DNA of 64,000 bases, from the NCBI GenBank assembly GCA_019914945.1, contig CM034103.1:7750001-7814000 (forward strand), written 5' to 3'. This document shows positions 12,301-24,000 of the stretch, piece by piece. The position numbers and the translations under genes were made by a program. Source of the DNA: Typha latifolia. Lineage: Eukaryota > Streptophyta > Magnoliopsida > Poales > Typhaceae. The first letter of the stretch is position 1, and each line of letters starts with the position of its first letter. Under the pieces are notes generated by a model. That model searched no databases. It was not told the DNA's origin and was given only the letters and a program-made list of their open reading frames with translations.

Positions 12301-14969
12301 TTGGAGTCTGAGTAGGTCTATAACAAAGACCACATATTTGGCCGTACTCTAGTTGATTAGAACTTTAGAAGAATCAAATGTGTGGTCTTAATAAGCAGCA
12401 AAGACAGAAAAGAAACCTTTGTGGCAGTCTATCTGAGAACTTCATCCAGCTTTTAGATTATTCTGGTGGCATTATTCCTATTGCTCTTGGAAATAGTTGT
12501 CTACTAGACAAAACAGCCATGAGTATGAGTGGGATTTTATGATGCAATTGTAGTAGTAATGAAATAATTCATTACCTGTTTAGTGGTGAGAAATGTGCAT
12601 TTTAAAGAAAAAGAAAAATAATATGATTATGCCTACCAACTGTTGGTTGGTATGTTTGAAGTTTTTGGATCTGTGGTAATTAATTGGTGTTTCAAAAGAT
12701 ATCATTGGACAGGATTAAAAATAACATGAAACAAAGAGAACACCAAAAATCTCACATGATGCAACTCTACTTCTCAATGACATGTTATTATAAATCCAAT
12801 GGGTTTGGAAAGGATTATGATCATCCGGAACATTAAACTCAATCTGAAGATAATCAGAATTTAGGAATCCTACTGTAAACAACGTCATTAGAAGTAATAA
12901 AGATCTATTTGAGAGACCTATCCTAAAGGACTTCGATTAATAACTAAGGTTCCCAATTATGGCTGATCCCTGTCCCAGCCTTCAGTTAGTTTTGGTAGTT
13001 GATCAAAACCAATTCATATCGGACCTGTTTCGGCTAGATTGACCAAAACAACGTGATATGGGTTTTGAAATCGGTTGGATGAAAATAGGATTCGACCTAA
13101 AAACCTACCAAGCCATCAACCTTCTCTCTCTTCGTCGCAGTTCGTAGAGGTAGACCCTAGCAAATTCCTCTGATGCAAATCCATCGAAGTAGACATGGAG
13201 CTCCTCCTCTATCGAATCTTGCGATACTACTCTCCGATGACCTCAGATAAGTCCTCTTTTTTTCTTTTAGTTTTTTTTTGTCTCTCTCTGATGATCTCAT
13301 TTTCTCTCTTAGCGCCTTTGACTCTCTCCCTTTCCCTCCCTCTCCCTATCCCTCGTTTGCTCTCCTTCTCCCTCTTTTTTCTCTTTTCCTCTCTCGCTCG
13401 CTCTTTCGCTCTCCCTCTCTCTTCTTTCTTTTGGTTGTTTTCCCTCAATGTTTTGCAGCAATAGTAAGAGAGCGAGAGAGAGGTCGAGTGAGAACATGCG
13501 AGAGAGAGAGAGAGTAAAAGACTAAGTAGTAGAGACAAGGAGAAGAGTGTGAAAGCGAGTTAGAGAGAAATAATATATTTTATTTGTGAGAGAGAGTGGG
13601 AGAGAGGAGATTTGGAGTGAGTGGGAGGGGATTTTTTTGTCTTTGATTGAGAGGAAAGGGAGAGATATTTAGTGATTTTTTTTAATTTTTTGATTTTAAT
13701 ATGAGTAATTTATTTTTTTTAATTTTTTAATTTTTAAGATTTTTCCTGTATTTTAAAATAAAATTTAGAATTTTAACATAATTAAAAAATGGTTTGATAC
13801 CAAAAATTCGATATAGCGGTTTGAAACAGCCACATGCATTTTTTCGAGTGGTTGATCTCGATCCCAATATTTGGAATCTTGATGCTAACGCTATTAATTC
13901 ACTAGGAAATCATGATAATAGGAAGCTAGTAAAGAATTCGGATCCTTTGGAAAGTTATTTTCGGTCAAATTTTGATTCTTTGATTTCCTTGTAAACATAT
14001 AGGTAAGAATTTCTCCGTAACCCCCTATGGTCCGTTCAGGCCAGCTAAATAGCCTCTGGCAATGAGGATCATGTTGTGAACTCTCTTTCCTCCTAATCTA
14101 AATAAGCATGGTTATTCTCATATCTTATTAGATTGCAAGAAACTGAACTTTTTTAAAGATATTTTTAGAGCTCTTGTTAAACATCTCAATTATATGCCCT
14201 CTTTGGATGTTCAAGGTATATAGTAATATAGTGCTTTTGTTTTGATCAGAACCACTGAAGAAATAATTTTTGCTTACAATAGGAATTTTTATTCTAAGAA
14301 TTAAGTTAAGATGAGTTAGTTCCTGCTTTTAATGCCATGCTTTTCGAGTTTTCTGCTAAATCTCTTCTTTTGGATCACATAGTTTACTGGAATGTTGTGA
14401 GGGGCTTTCATTTCTTCTTGTATATTTGTTTGATTAGGTTGACTTATTTAAAATAATTTTATATGACGACCTAGCTTCTAGTCTTTCTAAGTCACTTGTC
14501 TTGTTTGGCTAGCCTCTATGCATAATTTTTTTCTTACTCATTGTCAATGGATCTTTAAATATTGAAGAGTTGTCTCCTTTCCCTTGAATTTGTTTATTCA
14601 TTTTATATGTTTTCATTCATCTGCCAAAGGATATAAATATTGGGAAACTCTTTTTTTTTGGTACATTTTCAAAATAGTATGGAGGAATTGTAGGTTATGT
14701 TTTACTCATAGTTTCTAGTTTCGTTCGATCTTGAGTGGGATCGGTCGAAACAGATCGGGATCAGCTATAGCCGATCCCGATCCAGGCCGAAACCAGCCAG
14801 TTTGGCTGATTTCGGTCTATACAAGCAGCCACCTGCAGCAGGCAGCTGTCAGCTAGAGAGAGAAAGGGAGAGAGAGAGGAAAAGAGGACGAGAGAGTGAG
14901 GGAGAGAAAGGGAGAGAGAGAGAGGGAAAAAGGAAGAGAGAGTGAGGGAGAGGGAAAGATAAAAAAAGA

Positions 14970-15009
<40 letters not shown>

Positions 15010-18000
15010 GAGAGTGAGGGAGAGGGAAAGATAAAAAAAAGAGAGTGAGAGAGAGAGAGAGAAAGGAAAAGAGAGTGAGGGAGACGGAAAGAAAAAAAAA
15101 AGAGTGTGGGAGATAATGGATACCTTAGACTAATAGTTAGAGGGATAGGAAAGAAGAGAGGGAGGAAGAGAGATTTTTACTTTTTAGGCTTTATATATGT
15201 GAGTAATTATTATTTCTTATTTTCTTATAATTTTTTGTAAATTTTTAGAAATTTCTCAATATTTTTAATAATATTTAGAATTTTATTTAATTAAAATAGT
15301 CCGATCCGATACAGGTGGCCGATACGACTGATATGTATTATTTTTTCGGACGGCCAATTCCGATTTCGATACCGATATTTGGAACCTTGGTTTTACTGCA
15401 TGAATTTATGACTATTGAGATAGATCTTTCTTAAAGAAGGAACATTGTTTAAATATTGAAGAGAGGGACTTAGTAATCCTTGAATTGCTTAATCTCGGTG
15501 CTAACCCAAAATATGTAACAGAGAATATTTAATGAATGTGTAATGCTATATCTCTACTATATTGAATGTCTTTTCTAACGATATGCTGATACAGATTAGC
15601 TGCTAATTGGTTAAATATCTCTTTCTAGAATATGGGTTAGAAAAAAATAATTGAAAAAGTTACATTCAATTTTTATGCTGAGTACTTGTCTTTATTTTAT
15701 TATAAAATCATTAAACTGTACCTTGACTTGTAACCATAAGCTAGTTGTAAAATAGAAAAAGGTTACTCCCGATATATTGCTGAGATAGATCAAAGCAACT
15801 ATAGAAATTAGCATTGATTTAAAAAGGAATGTCTGCTCCATCACTAGTCAAATGCAATTATATGATCAGGTTTGTTCTTTTCTTTTTTCTTTATACTTAA
15901 CTAACAAGAATTATTCATCAGCCCCTGGTATGATCTCTCTTTTTGGGCTAAGGCTCGATCTATTCCAATTTTCAGATCTGGACAAGATTTGACACGAAAT
16001 TTTGAAAATAGATCCCAAACGATGCCGTCGTCGGATGGACGTGAAACGTCGTAGCCCCGGAAAAGAGCTTTCTAACAAATTGAGTTTCAGGCGAATCAGA
16101 TGTAGGGATCTCGAGATATCGTCCGATTAGTGGACGAACGTCAGGGGGTCTGTCTTAGGATCCGTGGATGGTGGCACAAGATTCTAAGTGATGGTGGATG
16201 GTGGTGGATCGGCGTTAATGGGGTGGCAACGGTGAATAAGTGGTGGTGGAAGGGTTATGGGTGATGGAAGGGTTAGGGCAAGTGTTAGATAGATCGGAAG
16301 AAAGGGGAGGAGTGGGCCGTCCTTAATAGACTAGGGTGATTGGCCGGTCGAGGGAGGCTAGAAGCGGCGTCGCCCGGGATCGAGAGAACAGGAGCGAAGA
16401 AGACGAAGGAGACAAGGCAAGAAACTTAATTCATCAATAATGACTCCCTGGTTGCCATCCATATCTTTAAAGGCTAACCAAACAATTCAAAATAACCTTA
16501 AACAGTACATTTTCGCCGACCGAGTTCGAATGCGCCCAATCACGTTCGAACGCACATATTTCTCACTTCTCTGGATTTGTGAACGCAATGCAGGCGTTCG
16601 CAGTGCATTCGAACGTGGTGTTTGAATAGACAATTCACACTCTTTGGATGTGCGAACCTAATGCAGGCGTTCACAAGCGCGTTCGAATGCACTCCACCCG
16701 CATTCGAATGCGACATACAGAAAATTTATTATTGTTATTTTTTTAGAATATACCCATGCTCGAGACGACATCGGTGAAGTCCGAATCGGTGAAGAATCAT
16801 CGGTGAAGAAACAAAGATACCCCTAGAGTGTACCCATGCTCGAGACGACATCGGTGAAGTTCGAATCGTATCAATCCACCATGCTTCCGCAATCTTGTCC
16901 TCAAGGTTTGAAATTAGGGAAGCGATCTTTGAACTCTGACTTAAGCTCCTCCATGATTTGATCCTTAGCATTGGTTCCCCACATATCTAAAAATAGAGGA
17001 AAGGTTGGTACTTAAAAAAGGCGAGCTCACTTATATCCGATTGGCACGAATGGGCATCGGCCGCTCGGTTCTCGATCTCCTTTTTGTAGACTAGTTCGTA
17101 GTCATACCCAAGGAGTTTCGTGACCCACCGTTGCTGTGTTGGGGTGTGCACACGTTGCTCCATAAAGTAGGGTAAGCTACGCTGGTCCATGCGAATAGTA
17201 AACTGTTGGCCAATCAATTAGGTCGCCATTTGGTGACGACGTGTAGAATTGCTAGTATTTCGCGCTCGTAGATGGATAGCTGTCGCGACCAGTTTGACAA
17301 TGCCTTGCTCATATATGCCATGAGTCTGCCCTCTTGCATCAATACTGCTCCAATGCCCTCACCCAAAGCGTCGCATTCCACTACAAAGGGCTTGCTGAAA
17401 TTCGGTAGTGCTAGAACCGGTGCGATAGACATGACTGTCTTCAATGCTTTGAAAGCCTCCGTTGTCTTGCCCGTCCACTGAAACCCTTCTGTTTTGAGTA
17501 AGGAGGTCAGCGGGGCAGCAATCTTGTCGTAGTTGGCAATGAATCGTCGGTAGTACCCAGTCAACCCAAGGAATCCCCTCAATTCTCGTTGATTAGTAGG
17601 AATCGGCTAGTCCACCATATTCTTGATCTTGCTTGGATCGGCTTCCACTCCTCTTGCTGAGATATTCAACACCTCACGCACATGCCGCAAGCGCTCGCTC
17701 CAATTCCTGCTATACACTAGAATATCGTCAAAGAAGACGAGCACGTACCGACGCAAGAGCGGGCGGAAAAGGTCATTCATCAGTCCTTGGAAGGTGGCCG
17801 GTGCATTGGTGAGCCCAAACGGCATGACTCAGAACTCATAGTGGCCATCGTGAGTTCGGAACGCCGTTTTGTGCACGTCTTCTGGGTCGACGCGGATTTG
17901 ATGGTACCTCGCTCTTAAGTTAAGTTTGCTGAAGTAAGCCGACCCTGTGAGTTCATCCAGCAACTCCTCGATCACCTGTATTGGATACCGGTCTTTGACG

Positions 18001-21000
18001 GTGATCGCATTCAAGGCTCGGTAGTTGACGTGAAATCGCCAACTCCCGTCTTTCTTCTGAACCAGCAGCACCGTCGACGAGTAGGCACTTCTACTCGGTT
18101 GAATAATCCCTTGCTCGAGCATTTCCACCACCAATTTGCTGATCTCTTCCTTCTAGACATGCAGGTACCGATAGGGTCGGACATTTGCTGGTTTAGCCCC
18201 TGGAATGATCTGGATGCGATGGTCGTGCCGACGGGTCGACGGCAGTCCTCGGGGTTCCTCTAAGAGATCCTTGAATTCCTACAGCATCTCTTGCATGTTA
18301 GCGGCTATTTCCCTTGGTGGTGGATGTTCTGGTTCAGCAACAGCCATTTGCAATAGTAGATCTCGGTCCCCTGTACGAGAAAGGCCCAAAAGTGGTTGCA
18401 ACGTCGGTCCTTGCCGCAGTTGATTTTCATCCATCAGCACTCTTCAACCATTCCTCCGAAATGTCAGTGTGAGGTTTAAAAAATCAAATGTTACGGGCCC
18501 CAAGCTTTGAAGCCATTGGGTTCCCAAGACAATGTTGGCACCTTGCAAGGCCAACGGATAAAGATCCAATGTGAAAGTTTGGCCTTACACCTTCAATTCC
18601 ACACCTCCACAAATAAAATTCGGTAGCAATGTGGTGCCATCTCCAATCGTCACATCGAACCCTTTTGTGGGTTCCGACTCGAGCCCAATCTTTCTAAGGA
18701 GCCTCTTGCCAATAAAGTTGTGGGTGGACCCGGTGTCGATCAAGATTCTCACTGTGGTTTTCTTGACTACGCTGTTCACTCGCAAGGTCTTTGGCGTGGC
18801 TGTCCCTAAATAGGCGTGGAGGGAGATTTCGTCTATCATGTCCTCCACGAGTTGCTCCTTAGCTACTTCTCGTTGATGTCTAGCCACACCTTCATCTTCA
18901 ACTGCAAACTCATCTTCCACATCCTTCAATCCATCTATTAGCATCATCCTATCGGTTTAGCGCAGCGATGTTCGAGTATAAACTTCTCATCACAACGAAA
19001 GCATAGGCCATTGGCTCTTCGTTCCTCCACTTGAGCATGTATGAGTGCTCGTCCCGGATCTCTATGTACGTACTTCACATCTTGGGATGGCTTTAGGGGT
19101 GCTCGAGGAGGCACCATTGCAGCAGCGGTTTTTGGTACTCCAGTAACATTCCCTACTGCTATGGTTGGTTGAGCTTGATTGCGGCTTCCTTGGCTCGTCC
19201 AGTTTTGTCTTAGATGTAACTTCATGGCACGATGTTTGTCTTCCATGAGCACTGCATCTTTGAAGGCTTCTTTTAAGGTTCTAGGCCTTAAAGCCCTCAC
19301 GTCGGCTCGGATGTTTCCTCACAGCCCAGAGATGAAGGTGCTACGAAGTTGCTGATCCGTCCATCGGGGTTGACATCGGCTACTTATCCTCTCAAATTCT
19401 ACTTGGTATGCCCTAACCGTGGCCTTTTGCACTGTCTTTAAGAGAAGAGCATTGAAGTCTTCATACCCCGACGCTTTAAATCGCCGCGTGCTATCGGCGC
19501 AAAAGTCAGCCCAAGTTTCGATAGCCTCATTGGCATTGGCTGCTCGAAACCAATGAAGCGCCGCATCTTCAAGGTGGAAGCTCGCAAGCGTCACCATATA
19601 TTCTTTCGCCGTACCCTGGTATGCGAAGAATTGCTCCACCCTATACAACCAATCGATCGGATCGCCACCTTTGAACTTGGGGAATTCGAGACGCACGATT
19701 TGCCCACGGATGTCGTCTCAATCCGGATCATGTCCAAGTCCATGTCTAACCGAAGAAGGATGCACCATGAATGGTTGATGATCCCTCCTTCGATTTTGAT
19801 TAACTCGCCGTGGTTCAGGTTCATATTGTCTCGCCCACGAATCTAGATCTCCAAGGTGATCTCCATAGTGGTTCGCTTATCGGATGGGTTCATCTGCAAC
19901 TGGGCTTGGTGGAACCATCCTTACTTGTCTCTGCCCGAAGGGTGGTGGCAGCAACGGCTCTTATGGTTGCAAATTTTGAATTGGTGGCGGTGGGTTCATG
20001 GGGGTAGACTTGCGTCATGGGGTCGATAGTGCATTCCCGTTTGCCATGGCTTCCTTTGTTGCTCGTAATTCTTGCATCATCTCCATCATCATCTGGTTGT
20101 TGATGGCCATTTGTTCGAAAAAAGATCCCAACACGGCTTGAACACTAGGTTCTTCTGTATTTCGATTTTATCGGGCAGTTCCGCGGGCGGAAGTCCCTAT
20201 AACCGTTTCCCCCTCCTCTATTAGGAGAATCTCTTCTTCATCATCTCGCCATGCCGCCATGGCTCTAGTTGTGGTCATAGGAAGCGCATGTCCGAGGAAC
20301 TTGGCTCTGATACCAACTTGATACAATCTCCCCTTTTGGGCCAAGGCTCGATCTATTACGATTTTCAGATCTGGATAGGATCTGATACAGAACTATGAAA
20401 ATAGATCCCGAACGATGCCGTCATCGGATGGATGTGAGATTTTGATATGTCATAGCTTCGGAAAAGAGCTTTCCAACAAATTGCGTTAATAGGGTGGCAG
20501 CGGTGAATAAGTGGTGGTGGAAGGGTTATGGGTGATGGAAGGGTTAGGACAAGTGTTGGATAGATTGGAAGAATGGGGAGGAGTGGGCACCCCTAAGGGA
20601 TTAGGGTGATTGGCCGGTCGAGGGAGGCTAGAAGCGGCGTTGCCGGGGATCGAGAGAGCAGGAGCGAAGAAGACGAAGGAGACAAGGGAAAAAACTTAAT
20701 TCATCAATAATGACTCCCTGGTTGCCATCCATATCTTTAGAGGCTAACAAAACAATTCAAAATAACCCTAAACAGTACATTTTCGCCAAGGTTCCCAGTA
20801 TCGGGATCGGGATCGGTATCAGCCGTATCGGCTGTTCATATCGGATCAGACTATTTTTTAATTATATAAAATTCTAAATATTATTTAAAAATGTAGAAAA
20901 ATGTAGAAAAATTTAAAAAAAATGATAAAAAATAAGAAAACAAAAATTACTCACATATGAAGTCTAAACACTTAAAAAAATGTATTAACTTACTCAAAAT

Positions 21001-24000
21001 TTAAAACTTTGTTGAATACCGAGCTGGTTCTCATAAATTTCTATAGTCTTTATCATCATAATCATCATAAGTTTGTAAATATTGATGTCTGGGACCTGAT
21101 GATCTAAAAAGTGATTCCATCATACTAGTCATATTGTATGGATCTTGTTGTGTGACTTGCGTTTGAGGAGGATAATAATCAGAATTTGGATCTTGTGCCT
21201 GAGAATACTAAGAATACTGAGGATAATAACTAGCATATGGATCTTGTGATGGCTCCAAACAATAAATACTCGATGTACCATAATCATAGGAACCAAAATG
21301 CATCTCATGACGACGTCGCTGATATGTATATATATCCTCAGTTTCTCTGCCTTCACTCCTTATGCCTCCTTGACTTTTCCTCAACAAATATAGATGGAAT
21401 GATCTCACCACCATATGTATCATCAGGACTATGACTAGTACTAGCTTCTACCCTCGTCGTGGTCTCTCCCAATATTTCATCTAACCATGGGTTATCTTTG
21501 TCATATAATACCCTATCCTCTATCTCTCTGATCCATGGAGTCAAAGGGTCTTGTTCATCAAAAATATGATTTAAATTAATCAGTTGTTCATTTTCTGTCT
21601 TCTTAAATTTCTCTCCCTCAATCTCATATTATAATGACAAAAAATTAACTTCTCCAATCTTTCCATTGTCAATCGGTTGCGTGTTTTTGTGTGGATTAAG
21701 GAGAAAATAGTTCAATTTCTTTCACACTGTGATGAAGACACAGTTTGACTTAAAATTTTATTTGCTATTGGCGTTAAATTTGGTGCCTCCTCCCATCCAT
21801 AAATAGACCACCATTTAGCTGGAGTGTTATGAGATATAGCTGCAACAACTTTAGCAGTACTGAATTGCCCAGCTCTCAATTTATATTTCTCCATCTGAAA
21901 TCAGAAATATATTATTACCTTATTGATTATATTGATTATTGAAAGTTAAAACTTGAAACAAATAATAATAAAATTATTTAATTGAATCATAATTTCTTTA
22001 TCGCAATGGATTTGTTTATGAATACCGGGCTCAAGCTTGCTGATTACCTTTCTAACCCCTAACAAGACTTCATTATCATTATTAACATTTTTAGAGAATT
22101 GAAATCTTGGATTAAGAAAATACCCTGTAAAAATTTAAAAATTGTAAGCATTCAAATTTTTAAATAATTCATAAATAAAAATAAATTAAAACTTAAATCT
22201 TAGAAGCATGCTTGCCAGCAGCTTGTATATCTTTATGTAGTTGTTTGTTTAATCTAGAATCAATCATCTTCCACCACTTCCTATAATTTTGGCCCATATT
22301 TTTTTTTATTGATTCTTTAGTTATGTCCATTGCTTCATATAAGAAATCCATCTCAGACTTGTCATCACTTTCTACAAGTCTTAATACTTTGACAAGAGGC
22401 TCAAATACTGCGGTGGCAATTGTAATATTATCCCAAAATGTATTTCCAAGAGCCATATTTTTCAAAGTTTCACCTAAAGATTTATCTTTAGGTTTCATAT
22501 TCTTAATTTTCATAGACCACTCCTGTGATGTAAACATCCGCATAATATCATCATTGTAGCGCATGATGTTCTCCAAGGCTAAAAAGTGAGTGGCAAATTT
22601 AGTGACGCCGGGTCTGATGATCTTCCTACCACCAGTCATCTGCCTGAGTAAATTAAGAACCCAACCATGGTTATATATAAAATTTGTTAACCTCTGACCT
22701 TCACATATTACCATGTCAATTTCATGCTCTTTTGTAATATCCTCTAACATTAGATCAATACAATGTGCAGCACATAGCGTCCAATATAAATGAGGTCTTT
22801 TAATCATTAGTAAATTTCCAGCAGCTTTATAATTTGCCTCATTATCAGTAACCACTTGGACTACTCTTTTTTCACCAATTTCTTGTACTACCTCATCCAT
22901 CAACTGACAAATATAATCTGCATTTTTAAAATGAGCAGTACCATCCACAGACTTCAAAAATATTGTCCCTATGCCAGAGTACACTAAGAAATTAATTATA
23001 TTTCTTCTGTTTTGTGTACTCCACCCATCACACATCAGTGTACAATCAAATTCATCCCAATACCGTTTAAATGTCTCAATATAAGTATAAAGTTCATCTA
23101 CCTCTGAGTCAAGATATTTAGTAACAATATCATTTGAATTAGGAGGGGGAACATCGGGCCCTACTGATTGTATAGCATCCACTATAGTGTGATAGTAAGG
23201 GCTATCAGCTACCAATGTGTTTCTTTGCATTTTTAATTCCTTTGAGAGCTGTCTTGATTGAAGTCTGTGTACGACCCCTTTTATCTGAAGATATGTATCC
23301 ATTGATCCAATATTTTTAGACTCTGCTGTAACACTAGGAGTCCTATGGGTAGAACTGCTGCCCCCATATTCTCTCTCTCATATATTAACTGATCTAGATC
23401 TCTTAAAGTTACCACCAGTGCTTCTTCTCATCTCTTCCTCTTCTCTAGGTATATTTCTCTCTCTTTTTATTGCCCTCCTTATCTGTCTCTCCTCATCCTC
23501 CTTACTTTGCTCACTGCTATCATCATCAATCTATACAGGATTATGCATCAATTCTTCACGAATCATTGACTCTCTTTGCTATGCAGATTGTTTATCCTTC
23601 TTTTATCAATTAAATGAGCCAACATCTGCTTTCTAACTTCCAAAGACATTTGAGTGCAAGCTGCTACATTTTCTTGTCTTCCAGCTAAATGTTCTTTCAA
23701 ACGGCTGACACCATCACTCATTTTCTTTCCACACTAGTTGCATTTATTGCGCCTTTTATCTTGCCCAATAGTGCTACAATGTTGCCACCTAATGTCGGTA
23801 TCATATGACTTTTCTTTTGGAGCCATTGATATTTTAGCTCTGCAAGACTGCAACTAAAAAACATAAACAAAAATCAAAATAAAATATAAAATAATTTTAA
23901 ATTTATGAGGCATAATTGCATAAGCGGCACAGTGTGTGCCGCCGCTTCTACTATCAGAAGAGAAGCGGCGAAGCAGAGTCCTTCTTTCTCTTCTTCAGCG

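Noticed and set aside
13195..13538. Open frames of 62-103 codons on both strands
   Set aside because: Low-complexity pyrimidine/purine tract inside a hAT derivative.
16440..16625. 61-codon + strand frame
   Set aside because: Lies inside the element 1 LTR and is formed by the GTTCGAACG-rich region.
22323..22559. 78-codon + strand frame
   Set aside because: Antisense shadow of the hAT transposase core.
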